A stretch of 64,000 nt of DNA from Croceibacterium atlanticum (GTDB lineage Bacteria; Pseudomonadota; Alphaproteobacteria; Sphingomonadales; Sphingomonadaceae), in assembly GCF_001008165.2 (NCBI RefSeq), contig NZ_CP011452.2:1984001-2048000 (forward strand), written 5' to 3'. Shown here piece by piece: positions 46,491 through 55,053 of the stretch (position 1 is its first letter; each line of letters starts with the position of its first letter). A model generated the notes under the pieces. It saw only the letters and a program-made list of their open reading frames with translations, did no database searches and was not told the DNA's origin. Position numbers and translations under genes: made by a program.

Positions 46491-47759
46491 ATGCCTACAG
46501 CCAAGCTGAACAAGCGCGCGATCGATGCGCTCAAGCCCCCTGCTGAAAAGCAGTTCGTCCTGTGGGATAATGAGATCCGCGGGTTCGGTATTCGGGTGCT
46601 GCCGTCTGGGCTCAAGACGTTCATCATTCAGTATCGAAACGCCGAAGGCGTCAAGCGCCGCGTCAATCTCGGCCGCTTCGGCGTGCTCACAGTGGACCAG
46701 GCTCGCGATCTGGCGAAAATCAAGCTCGGCGCCGTGGCATCCGGTGAAGACCCGGCCGAAGACGCGCGCCGTGCCCGCAACGAGATGAATGTCGCCGAAT
46801 TGTGCGAATGGTATCTGACCGAAGCGCGCGCAGGCAGGATTCTCGGTCGCCGGAACCGGCCAATCAAGGAATCATCGCTTGCGATGGATGAGAGCCGGAT
46901 TCGGACCCATATCAACCCGCTGATCGGCAAGCGCATCGCCCGCCATCTGACGATTGCCGATGTCGAAGCGATGCAGGACGATGTGGCTAAGGGCAAAACC
47001 GGAAAGCCTCGTACCGGCGGGCGCGGCGGGAAGGCGACCGGCGGCCGTGGTGTCGCTGCGCGCTGCCTGACCACGATCCAGGCGATCCTGGGACATGCAA
47101 AGCATAAAGGCCTGCTCGCAGAGCATCCGACCAAGGGCGCCAAGAAACTCGCCGGAAACAAGCGAACAAGACGCCTCAGCGTCGCTGAGATCGAGACGCT
47201 GGGCAAGGCGATGGTCTATGCGGAACAGCAAGGCGTTAGCCCGACCGGGATCGCTGTTATCCGCCTGCTGCTTCTGACCGGCTATCGCCGCGAAGAAGGG
47301 CAAGCCATGCAGCGGGAATGGGTCAATCCGATGGGCGGCTTCGTCGCCTTTCCCGACACCAAGACCGGCGAGCAGGTCCGGGCGATCGGGCCGGAAGCAA
47401 TCAAGGTGATCGTGGCGCAACCCCGGATCGCCGGCAATCCCTATGTGTTTGCGGCAACGACGGGCGATGGCCCCTTCACGTCTGTAAGCGCCTGCCTGCA
47501 GCGCGTTTGCGGTTTTGCTGGCATCACGGGCGTCACACCCCACGTGCTTCGGCACACCTTTGCCAGCATTGCCGCCGAACTCGGTTTCTCGGAACTGACG
47601 ATCCGCGCGATGCTGGGACACGCCTCGCAGAACGTGACGCAGGATTACATCCACGTCGATGAAGCGCTGAAACTGGCCGTGCGACGCACGTCCGACGAGA
47701 TCGCCAAGTTGCTCGCCCAGGGCGCCGCCAAGCTCGACCGACTGCGGCTCGTGGCCTGA
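46491..47759 (+). CDS. tyrosine-type site-specific integrase
   Basis: A 422-residue phage/ICE integrase with an N-terminal DUF4102-like arm-binding domain (K-L-N-K-R-A-I-D-A-L-K, G-F-G-I-R-V-L-P-S-G). A SAM-like core-binding domain follows, then the catalytic domain with Arg near 265 (T-G-Y-R-R-E-E), H-V-L-R-H (His near 351) and L-G-H-A-S with Tyr near 386 (Q-D-Y-I-H). The ATG at 46491 follows GGAGG; the longer frame from 46377 crosses the repeat region. It would integrate the element into tRNA-Gly at the adjacent att site. Confidence 0.93.
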   Translation: MPTAKLNKRAIDALKPPAEKQFVLWDNEIRGFGIRVLPSGLKTFIIQYRNAEGVKRRVNLGRFGVLTVDQARDLAKIKLGAVASGEDPAEDARRARNEMNVAELCEWYLTEARAGRILGRRNRPIKESSLAMDESRIRTHINPLIGKRIARHLTIADVEAMQDDVAKGKTGKPRTGGRGGKATGGRGVAARCLTTIQAILGHAKHKGLLAEHPTKGAKKLAGNKRTRRLSVAEIETLGKAMVYAEQQGVSPTGIAVIRLLLLTGYRREEGQAMQREWVNPMGGFVAFPDTKTGEQVRAIGPEAIKVIVAQPRIAGNPYVFAATTGDGPFTSVSACLQRVCGFAGITGVTPHVLRHTFASIAAELGFSELTIRAMLGHASQNVTQDYIHVDEALKLAVRRTSDEIAKLLAQGAAKLDRLRLVA

Positions 47760-47814
47760 GCGACAATGGGATCTGGACAAATGGTAACATATACGTTACT
47801 CTTAAGGCTGTGAG

Positions 47815-48153
47815 TTGATTGTACAGGAGTATATCCGCGAGGACGGCTCCTGCCCGTTCCGATCCTGGTTCGATGATCTCGATTCTCAGGCCGGGGCTAA
47901 GGTTGCGACGGCGATTGTCCGGCTGGAATTGGGCAATCTGTCGAACGTCAAATGGATCGGCGGCGGGCTCGGAGAATATCGGATCAATTGGGGACCGGGT
48001 TATCGGCTCTATCTGGCGCAGGACGGGAATGAGCTGATCATCCTGTTCGTCGGCGGAACGAAGAAGCGACAGCAGGCCGATATCAACGAGGCCACTGCAT
48101 TGTTGAGGGAATATAAGGGCCGCAAGGCCCCTGCGAAGAAGGCCAGGAAATAG
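47815..48153 (+). CDS. RelE/ParE-superfamily toxin (HigB/Gp49-like)
   Basis: A 112-residue small toxin-type protein. F-R-S-W-F-D-D-L near 16-23, G-G-L-G-E-Y-R-I-N-W-G-P-G-Y-R-L-Y near 49-65 and L-F-V-G-G-T-K-K-R-Q are typical of phage-derived Gp49-like/HigB addiction toxins, which cut mRNA on the ribosome. The C terminus is Lys-rich. The start seems to be TTG at 47815, and no ATG fits. The antitoxin follows 4 bp after the stop. The pair probably stabilises the element. Confidence 0.88.
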   Translation: MIVQEYIREDGSCPFRSWFDDLDSQAGAKVATAIVRLELGNLSNVKWIGGGLGEYRINWGPGYRLYLAQDGNELIILFVGGTKKRQQADINEATALLREYKGRKAPAKKARK

Positions 48154-48157
48154 CGAC

Positions 48158-48481
48158 ATGGTGCTGACACGGGATTTCAAGGAAACGGTAAAGGAGCGCA
48201 CCGCGCGCGATCCCGCTTTTGCCAAGGCCATGCTTGACGAGGCCGCGACGGCCTTCCTCAATGGCGAGCCGCATGTCGCACGGCTGATCCTGCGTGACCT
48301 AGTGAACGCATCGGTCGGCTTTGAAGCTTTGGCGGCCGAGACCAACCGGCCAAGCAAGAGCCTGCATCGGATGCTGTCCGAAAAGGGCAACCCGAGTATG
48401 GACAATCTCGCGGCCATTTTCGGAGCAGTGCGCAAGCGTCTCGGCGTCGTGATCGAAGCCCATGTCGTAGAAGCCGTCTGA
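48158..48481 (+). CDS. HTH antitoxin (HigA-like addiction antidote)
   Basis: A 107-residue protein with a C-terminal Xre-like helix-turn-helix (A-A-E-T-N-R-P-S-K-S-L-H-R-M-L-S, near 67-82) followed by G-N-P-S-M-D-N-L-A-A-I-F. This is the standard layout of antidotes paired with HigB/Gp49-like toxins. It would neutralise the toxin and repress its own promoter. The toxin-first order agrees with this type of module. Confidence 0.88.
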   Translation: MVLTRDFKETVKERTARDPAFAKAMLDEAATAFLNGEPHVARLILRDLVNASVGFEALAAETNRPSKSLHRMLSEKGNPSMDNLAAIFGAVRKRLGVVIEAHVVEAV

Positions 48482-48760
48482 CTTATCAATATCCAGCCGC
48501 CGCTTATTGTTTGTTTGCATCCAATTAAACAGAACACCCATATTGTTATGGCGCTTTAAAACTCAAATTTCATACAATTTTTCACCAAAAGTGCGTAAAA
48601 TAAAATGTTTTTTAAAACAAAACATTTCCTTAAAGTTAATTCATCCTACTAAATCATCTATAATTATTTAAACTATTTTATAGATATCCGTCATTTTTGA
48701 TATAACATAACGCTGAATTTATATCTTTACTGTCACGCCTTGGCTCTATATGAGGCAGCC
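48482..48760. other. AT-rich intergenic island
   Basis: No gene is seen here. From about 48530 to 48735 the sequence is very AT-rich in an otherwise GC-rich window and contains the perfect inverted repeat AAATGTTTT (48603-48611)/AAAACATTT (48619-48627) and CTATAA...TTATAG arms near 48657-48684. It must hold the promoter of the metal-efflux operon. It might also bind a nucleoid protein of the xenogeneic-silencer or GapR type. Confidence 0.7.
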
Positions 48761-49111
48761 ATGGTCCGGCTGAGTCGAGCTTTTCCCTTCAGGTCATTCC
48801 TGATGCTGCTTGCGGCGATCGGCGTGCTATTTGCCCCGGTCGCGGAAGCTCTGGAATGCTCGGCGGAAGACGTTCCAACGGTCGTCGAAATGATGGCTTC
48901 CCATTCGAATGGGGACGGGGAAACCGACAAGCAGCCAGCTGAGAAAAGCGCCACATGCGCACATGGCCATTGTCATCACACATCAACGGCGCTGGAACGC
49001 GGTCAAGCGTTTGATGCCCAGAGGTTCATGGCTTCCACGCGCCTTCCCTTGCGTGTGGCACGGCTCGCATCCGTAGAGCGCGACCTACCGAAGCGCCCTC
49101 CTCGCGCCTGA
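48761..49111 (+). CDS. small exported His/Cys-rich protein ahead of czcCBA
   Basis: A 116-residue protein. A signal peptide (about 1-30, F-L-M-L-L-A-A-I-G-V-L-F-A, cleavage near A-E-A-L) precedes a mature part with E-C-S-A-E-D and the cluster C-A-H-G-H-C-H-H near 65-72, which could bind metal. I do not recognise a family. It lies 60 bp before czcC and is probably the first gene of the efflux operon. A periplasmic metal sensor or chaperone is possible. The ATG at 48761 has a GAGG site. Confidence 0.7.
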   Translation: MVRLSRAFPFRSFLMLLAAIGVLFAPVAEALECSAEDVPTVVEMMASHSNGDGETDKQPAEKSATCAHGHCHHTSTALERGQAFDAQRFMASTRLPLRVARLASVERDLPKRPPRA

Positions 49112-49171
49112 ATTTCCGCCACTGCGCCGTTCACGGCGCTTTGCGTAAATTCTTAGAGGAAATCATGATCC

Positions 49172-50425
49172 ATGAACGCCAGTTTCTGGCGGGGCTCCCT
49201 TGTATGGGGCTTAAGTCTCGCATTGTTTACCGGGCCGGCCGCAGCGCAGGACACACCCGTCCTGTCGCTCGACGACGCGCTCGAACGGAGCGGAGTCGTT
49301 GAGACCGGCTCCGAAAACCCTATCAACCCGCGGCTCATCGGGCCGGTTGAAGACGCGGCGGCAGCCCGCGCGCTCATCGACCAGGCCCGGTTAAGGCCCA
49401 ACCCCGAGCTCTCCTTCGAAGCTGAAAACTTCGCGGGCACCGGAGCTTTTTCGGGGTTGTCCGCCACCGATTACACGCTTTCGGTGGGCCAACGTCTCGA
49501 ACTGGGCGGCAAGCGCGGCGCCCGCGTCCGTTCGGCCGAAGCCGAAGCCTTGGTGGCTTCGCTGGAGGGCAAGCTGGCCACGGCCCGGCTCGGCCGCGAG
49601 GTTCGCGCTCGCTATGTCGAGGCGGTCGCCGCTGCCTCGCGGCTCGAACTCGCGCGCGATATCGTCGAACGCAACCGCGAACTTGCGCGTATCGCAGGCT
49701 TGCTGGTCGAAGTCGGCCGAGAGCCGCCCTTGCGCGCGCTGCGGGCTGAAGCGGCAGTCGCGGAAGCCGAAGCAGAGTTGCAGGCGGCAGAGGCTGCCTC
49801 ACTCGCTTCACGCACTGCCTTGGCAGCACTGTGGAGCGATACCGCTTCCGCGCCCCTCGTGCCCGCAGATTTCCCGGCAATCGTGCCGCCTGCCAACCTG
49901 CTTGTTTCCGAAGGATCCCTGCGTCTCCAGGTCGCCCGTGCCGAGCGCGAGGCGGCCGATGCCGCGATTGATCGCGAACGCTCACTGGCGGTGCCCGACC
50001 CGGTCATCTCCGCAGGTGTCCGTCGGTTCGAGCAAAGCAATGAGCAGGCGTTTCTCGTTGGCGTCTCGATCCCGCTACCCTTTGCCAATCGCAACCAGGG
50101 AAACATCGCCGCCGCGCAGGCACGCCTGCGTGCCGCGAACGCACGCGAGGCTGTAGCGCTGGCTGATTATCGGCTGGAGATCGAGCAGGCGCGCTCGCGC
50201 TACCTTGCCGCCGAAACCCGGGTCGAAACTCTCGCTCAGACCTCGCTACCGCAAGCCGAGGAAGCCCTTCGGCTCGTCAATGTCGGTTATCGCAATGGCC
50301 GCTTCCCGCTCATCGAGGTGTTGGCGGCCGCCGAGGCACGCGACACCATCCGTGAAGCCCTGATCCAGGCCCGGGAAGACCGTGGCCGTCTCGCGGCCGA
50401 GCTCATCTGGCTCGCTGCGCAATGA
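49172..50425 (+). CDS. czcC: outer-membrane efflux protein CzcC (TolC family)
   Basis: A 417-residue outer-membrane factor: signal peptide ending P-A-A-A-Q (about 26), then the two-repeat TolC fold with long Ala/Glu-rich coiled coils (around 115-215 and 310-410) and L-R-P-N-P-E-L-S-F-E. It forms the outer duct of the CzcCBA cation efflux system. Its stop overlaps czcB as ATGA (50422-50425). Ni-type CnrC/NccC relatives cannot be excluded. Confidence 0.88.
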   Translation: MNASFWRGSLVWGLSLALFTGPAAAQDTPVLSLDDALERSGVVETGSENPINPRLIGPVEDAAAARALIDQARLRPNPELSFEAENFAGTGAFSGLSATDYTLSVGQRLELGGKRGARVRSAEAEALVASLEGKLATARLGREVRARYVEAVAAASRLELARDIVERNRELARIAGLLVEVGREPPLRALRAEAAVAEAEAELQAAEAASLASRTALAALWSDTASAPLVPADFPAIVPPANLLVSEGSLRLQVARAEREAADAAIDRERSLAVPDPVISAGVRRFEQSNEQAFLVGVSIPLPFANRNQGNIAAAQARLRAANAREAVALADYRLEIEQARSRYLAAETRVETLAQTSLPQAEEALRLVNVGYRNGRFPLIEVLAAAEARDTIREALIQAREDRGRLAAELIWLAAQ

Positions 50426-51624
50426 GGACCTCTATCATGAATCGCAAACGTCTGGCCGTTGCCATCGGCCTCGTCATCCTGATCCTTGCTGCCTTTGTAT
50501 TCTGGCCCGACAGCGGCGGGGCCCCGCGTGATGCAGGAGAGGAAGAACACGCCGAAGGCGAAGAGAATGGCGGCGGTGATGATCACGCCGATGACGGGGT
50601 GCCCGAAGGGTTGGTCGAGATCACCGCTGAGCAGATCCGTGCCTCGGAAATCGTGATCGAAACGGTCGGCAGAGGATCCGTCGTCGAACTCGTCTTTCCG
50701 GCAACGGTCACGGCCAGTCCGACCGCCAGCGCGCGGATCGATGCCCGGGCACCGGGGGTCGTACGCAGCGTCGAGAAGACGTTGGGCGATTACGTGCGGG
50801 CGGGCGAAACCATCGCCCGGCTCGAAAGTGCCGATGCCGCCGGGCTCGCCGCGCAAGTAAGCGCAGCACAGGCCCGGGTCGGCGAGCTGTCGGCAATTTA
50901 TGAACGCGAACAGCGTCTATTCGAAGCGAATGTCACGGCACGCCAGGATCTCGAAGCGGCACGCGCCAATCTGCAGGTCGCGCAGTCGGAGCTGTCGCGT
51001 GCCCGTGCGGCCTCGACAGCGGCCGGCGTCAGCGGAGACGGGCGATCGCTAGCGGTGACCAGCCCGCTCTCGGGCCGGGTCACGGCGGCACCAATTGTGC
51101 TCGGCTCCTTCGTCAACGCCGGCGAGGAACTCTATCGCGTGGTCAATCCCAGCGGGATTCAGGTCGACGTGGCCCTGCCATCGGCCGACGCTGTCCGTAT
51201 CCAGCCCGGTGACGAGGCCGCTCTGGAAATGGGGGATGGCCAAGAAGTCGGCGCGCGGGTCCGTTCGGTGACGCCCTCGCTCGATCCCGAAAGTCGCAGC
51301 GCGACGGCCGTGCTGTCGCTCGCCAGGCCCATTCCCGGCTTGCAGCCCGGCGCATTTCTCCAGGCCACCATTCGTCCCTCGGGTGAGGTCGACGAGACAC
51401 GCGTGGCTGTGCCGGAAGACGCGGTCCAGACCATCGATGGGAAAGAAGTGGTGTTCGTGCAGACCCGGCGCGGCTTCCAGGCTCGCGACGTCGTCACGGG
51501 CTCGCGGTCGGGAGGCATGGTGACCATCGTGTCCGGCCTGCAGCCGAACTGGCGCATCGCGACCAAGAACGCCTTCCTGCTCAAGGCAGAACTCGAAAAG
51601 GACAGTGCTTCCCATGGCCACTGA
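50422..51624 (+). CDS. czcB: membrane-fusion (adaptor) protein CzcB
   Basis: A 400-residue periplasmic adaptor: one N-terminal membrane helix (about 12-30), then an acidic, His-containing segment (H-A-E-G-E-E, D-D-H-A-D-D-G), barrel-sandwich lipoyl halves around a coiled-coil hairpin (about 145-205), and a C-terminal beta-barrel domain. It connects CzcA and CzcC and may bind metal. Start at 50422 is coupled to czcC; ATG at 50437 is an alternative. The 3' end overlaps czcA by 11 bp. Confidence 0.88.
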   Translation: MRTSIMNRKRLAVAIGLVILILAAFVFWPDSGGAPRDAGEEEHAEGEENGGGDDHADDGVPEGLVEITAEQIRASEIVIETVGRGSVVELVFPATVTASPTASARIDARAPGVVRSVEKTLGDYVRAGETIARLESADAAGLAAQVSAAQARVGELSAIYEREQRLFEANVTARQDLEAARANLQVAQSELSRARAASTAAGVSGDGRSLAVTSPLSGRVTAAPIVLGSFVNAGEELYRVVNPSGIQVDVALPSADAVRIQPGDEAALEMGDGQEVGARVRSVTPSLDPESRSATAVLSLARPIPGLQPGAFLQATIRPSGEVDETRVAVPEDAVQTIDGKEVVFVQTRRGFQARDVVTGSRSGGMVTIVSGLQPNWRIATKNAFLLKAELEKDSASHGH

Positions 51625-54600
51625 TAACGCAATCGAAAGCCCCCATCGCGAGGGGCGCCAATCTCATGGCCTGATCGGGATGATCCTCGATGTCGCGGTT
51701 CGCTTCCGCTGGGCTATGATCGTCCTGACAGTCGGCGCCGCGATCTGGGGGACGATGAACCTCCTCAAACTCCCTATCGATGCTGTGCCGGATATCACCA
51801 ACGTTCAGGTACAGATCAACACCGAGGCGCCGGCGCTATCGCCTGCGCAGGTCGAAACCCAGGTGACCTATCCGATCGAGACCGGCCTGGCCGGGATCGA
51901 GGGGCTCGATTTCACCCGCTCGATCTCGCGCAACGGGTTCAGTCAGGTCACCGCCATCTTCGAAGAGGGGACCGATCTCTACTTCGCACGCCAACAGGTG
52001 AACGAGCGTCTGGCTCCCCTGACCGCGGCGCTGCCGGAAGGCGCGGAACCGATCATGGGCCCGATATCGACCGGTCTCGGCGAAGTACTCATGTACACGA
52101 TCGAATATGAGCACCCCGGCGGGAACGGCGCCCCTGTAGGCGGCACAACCGGATGGCAGGCGGACGGCAGCTTCGTCACCGAACGCGGCGACAGGCTGGA
52201 CAGCGATGTCGCAAAGGCGGCGTATCTGCGTACGGTACAGGACTGGATCGTGGCGCCGCTGATGCGCTCGACACCGGGCGTCGCCGGGGTGGATTCCATC
52301 GGCGGGTTCGAGAAGAAATATCTCGTCCAGCCCGATCCGTCGCGCCTGACCGGCTACGGCCTGTCATTCGACGACCTGATCAATGCGCTGGAGGCTGCCA
52401 ACCTTGCCGAGGGTGCGAACTTCGTCGACCGCGCGGGTGAGGCCTTGCTCGCGCGGGTCGATGCCCGGCTCGGCAGCATCGAAGATATCGAGCAGGCCGT
52501 TGTCGCGACGCGCGAAGGCGTTCCGATCCGCATCGTCGATGTCGCGACCGTCAGCATCGGCGGCGAGCTCAGAACCGGCGCGGCTTCGCTCAACGGCGAC
52601 GAGGCGGTGGTGGGCACGGTGCTCATGCGTGCAGGCGAAAACAGCCGCACCGTTTCGGCGCAGGCCGCCGAACGGCTTGAGGAGGTACGCGCTTCGCTGC
52701 CGGACGGGGTCGAAGCGGAGATTGTCTACAATCGCTCCTCGCTGGTCGATGCTACCATTGCCACTGTCGAGAAGAACCTCGTCGAAGGGGCGCTGCTCGT
52801 TATCGTGGTGCTGTTCCTGCTGCTTGGCAATATCCGCGCCGCGATCATCGCCGCGCTGGTCATTCCGATATCGATGCTGATGGCCGCGATCGGCATGAAC
52901 CGCCTTGGCGTATCGGGTAATCTGATGAGCCTTGGCGCGCTCGACTTCGGCCTGATCGTCGACGGAGCGGTCATCATCGTCGAAAACAGCGTCGCGCGGC
53001 TTGCCGCCCGCCAGCACAGCGAAAGGCGGCTGCTCACGTTAGGCGAGAGGCTGACCGAAACGAGGCTGGCGGCCCAGGAAATGATCAAGCCGACCGTCTA
53101 TGGGCAGGCGATCATCCTGCTGGTCTATGCGCCTCTGCTCACCTTCACCGGGGTGGAAGGCAAGACGTTCTCGCCGATGGCCATTACGGTGATGCTTGCG
53201 CTGGCTTCGGCGTTCGTCCTGTCGCTGACTTTCGTGCCAGCGATGATCGCGGTGCTGCTCAACAAGAAGCTCACCGAAAAGGAAGTGAAGCCGGTTCGGC
53301 TGGCAAAGGAACGCTATGGGCCCGCGCTGCGCCGCGCCATAGCGCGTCCGTGGCCGGTGATCGGCGTAGGGGCGGGACTGTTCGCGGTCGCGGCCTTCAT
53401 GTTCAGCTTCCTTGGCAGCGAATTCACGCCGCAGCTCGACGAGCGCGACCTCGCCGTGCAGGCCCTGCGCATCCCGTCGACCCCGCTCGAGCGGTCGCTC
53501 GAAATGCAGCGCAAGGTCGAAAACCGGCTTGAGCAGTTTCCGCAGGTCGCACTGGTCTTTTCCCGCACCGGCACGGCCGAGGTGGCAACCGACCCGATGC
53601 CGCCCAACGCGTCCGATGCCTATGTCATTTTGAAGCCGCGCGACGAATGGCCGGATCCTGGTCTGTCCAAGGACGATCTGGTCGCCGAGATGGAGAGCGC
53701 GCTCGGTACCCTTGTCGGCAATGCCTATGAGTTCAGCCAGCCGATCGAGCTTCGCTTCAACGAGCTGATCGCGGGCGTGCGCGGCGATCTCGCCGTAAAA
53801 CTTTATGGCGACGATCTGACCGCCATGACCGGTGCTGCCAACGAGGTTGCCGGGGTTCTGCAGGGCATCGAGGGCGCGGCCGACGTCAAGGTCCAGCAGG
53901 TGACCGGCTTCCCAACGCTCGACATCGCGTTCGACCGGCCCACCATCGCGCGCTATGGCCTTACGGTCGAAGATGTGGCCCAATCGGTCGCCATTGCTCT
54001 TGGAGGCAGGCCCGCCGGGCTGGTCTTCGAAGGCGATCGCCGGTTCGATGTCGTCGTTCGCCTGTCGAATGCGGCGCGGGACGATTTCGACCAGCTCGGT
54101 GCGCTCCCGATCCTGCTGCCGGGCGGTTCGACGATACCCTTGCGCTCGGTTGCCGAGTTCCGGGTGGTCGACGGGCTGGCAGAAGTTCGCCGCGAGCAGG
54201 GCCGCAGGCTCGTGATCGTATCCGCTAATGTCCGCGAGCGCGATCTCGGCTCATTCGTGGAAGACGCGCAGGCACAGGTGGGCGACAGGGTCGAACTGCC
54301 GCCCGCATCCTTCATCGAATGGGGCGGACAGTACCAGAACCTGCAGGCCGCGAAGGAACGGCTCTCGATCGTGGTGCCGATCTGCTTCACGGTCGTCCTC
54401 TTGCTGCTGTTCATGGCGCTGGGCGGATGGATTCCGGCCTTGTCGGTGTTCAGCGCGATCCCGATGGCGCTTGCAGGCGGTGTTTTCGCATTGGCTCTCA
54501 GGGGTATGCCGTTCTCGGTCTCCGCTGCGGTCGGCTTCATCGCATTGTCGGGCGTTGCCGTCCTCAATGGCCTCGTGATGATGACCGCGATCCGCCAGCG

Positions 54601-54934
54601 GCTCGATGCGGGACTGGCTCTCGACGATGCCATTTGCGAAGGCGCACTGGCTCGCTTGCGGCCGGTCCTAATGACGGCTCTGGTGGCATCGCTTGGCTTC
54701 GTGCCCATGGCGATAGCCACCGGCACCGGGTCCGAAGTGCAGCGACCTCTCGCGACGGTGGTCATCGGCGGTCTGATCACCGCCACGGCACTCACCTTGT
54801 TCGTGCTTCCGGCCATAGCCCGGCTTGTCCTGCACACGGATGAGGACAAACGAAGTTGGCGGGAAAAGTGGTGGGATCGCATTCGGCGCAATCTCACTCG
54901 GACAGAGCGCCGCGAGTGGTCTGAAATCACCTGA
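51614..54934 (+). CDS. czcA: heavy-metal efflux RND pump CzcA
   Basis: A 1106-residue HME-type RND pump with 12 membrane helices and two large periplasmic loops. The helix-4 signature D-F-G-L-I-V-D-G-A-V-I-I-V-E-N near residue 443 carries the proton-relay acids of CzcA-like pumps. It exports divalent cations (Co/Zn/Cd, or Ni) with protons as driving force. The metal range cannot be fixed from sequence alone. ATG 51614 lies inside the czcB end. A strong hairpin follows. Confidence 0.92.
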   Translation: MATDNAIESPHREGRQSHGLIGMILDVAVRFRWAMIVLTVGAAIWGTMNLLKLPIDAVPDITNVQVQINTEAPALSPAQVETQVTYPIETGLAGIEGLDFTRSISRNGFSQVTAIFEEGTDLYFARQQVNERLAPLTAALPEGAEPIMGPISTGLGEVLMYTIEYEHPGGNGAPVGGTTGWQADGSFVTERGDRLDSDVAKAAYLRTVQDWIVAPLMRSTPGVAGVDSIGGFEKKYLVQPDPSRLTGYGLSFDDLINALEAANLAEGANFVDRAGEALLARVDARLGSIEDIEQAVVATREGVPIRIVDVATVSIGGELRTGAASLNGDEAVVGTVLMRAGENSRTVSAQAAERLEEVRASLPDGVEAEIVYNRSSLVDATIATVEKNLVEGALLVIVVLFLLLGNIRAAIIAALVIPISMLMAAIGMNRLGVSGNLMSLGALDFGLIVDGAVIIVENSVARLAARQHSERRLLTLGERLTETRLAAQEMIKPTVYGQAIILLVYAPLLTFTGVEGKTFSPMAITVMLALASAFVLSLTFVPAMIAVLLNKKLTEKEVKPVRLAKERYGPALRRAIARPWPVIGVGAGLFAVAAFMFSFLGSEFTPQLDERDLAVQALRIPSTPLERSLEMQRKVENRLEQFPQVALVFSRTGTAEVATDPMPPNASDAYVILKPRDEWPDPGLSKDDLVAEMESALGTLVGNAYEFSQPIELRFNELIAGVRGDLAVKLYGDDLTAMTGAANEVAGVLQGIEGAADVKVQQVTGFPTLDIAFDRPTIARYGLTVEDVAQSVAIALGGRPAGLVFEGDRRFDVVVRLSNAARDDFDQLGALPILLPGGSTIPLRSVAEFRVVDGLAEVRREQGRRLVIVSANVRERDLGSFVEDAQAQVGDRVELPPASFIEWGGQYQNLQAAKERLSIVVPICFTVVLLLLFMALGGWIPALSVFSAIPMALAGGVFALALRGMPFSVSAAVGFIALSGVAVLNGLVMMTAIRQRLDAGLALDDAICEGALARLRPVLMTALVASLGFVPMAIATGTGSEVQRPLATVVIGGLITATALTLFVLPAIARLVLHTDEDKRSWREKWWDRIRRNLTRTERREWSEIT

Positions 54935-54945
54935 CGATCATCCGC

Positions 54946-54983
54946 GCCCTCCGGAGGAAGCCCTTTGGTTTCCTCCGGAGGGC
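54946..54983 (+). terminator. perfect 14-bp hairpin after czcA
   Basis: GCCCTCCGGAGGAA (54946-54959) pairs perfectly with TTCCTCCGGAGGGC (54970-54983) around a 10-nt loop. There is no strong T-run, so it may end czcCBA transcription only partly before the P-type ATPase gene. Confidence 0.6.
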
Positions 54984-55053
54984 CTGATCGTACCAACGGC
55001 AGAATCACGGTCGAGGCCAAAACGCTCAAGCAAAGCAAAAGTGGATCTTTTTG

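Noticed and set aside
46067-46546. 159-codon open frame containing a stretch reading S-G-R-R-D-S-N-S-R-P
   Set aside because: This peptide is the well-known false translation of a tRNA 3' end; the frame crosses the tRNA-Gly fragment, the att site and the integrase promoter repeats.
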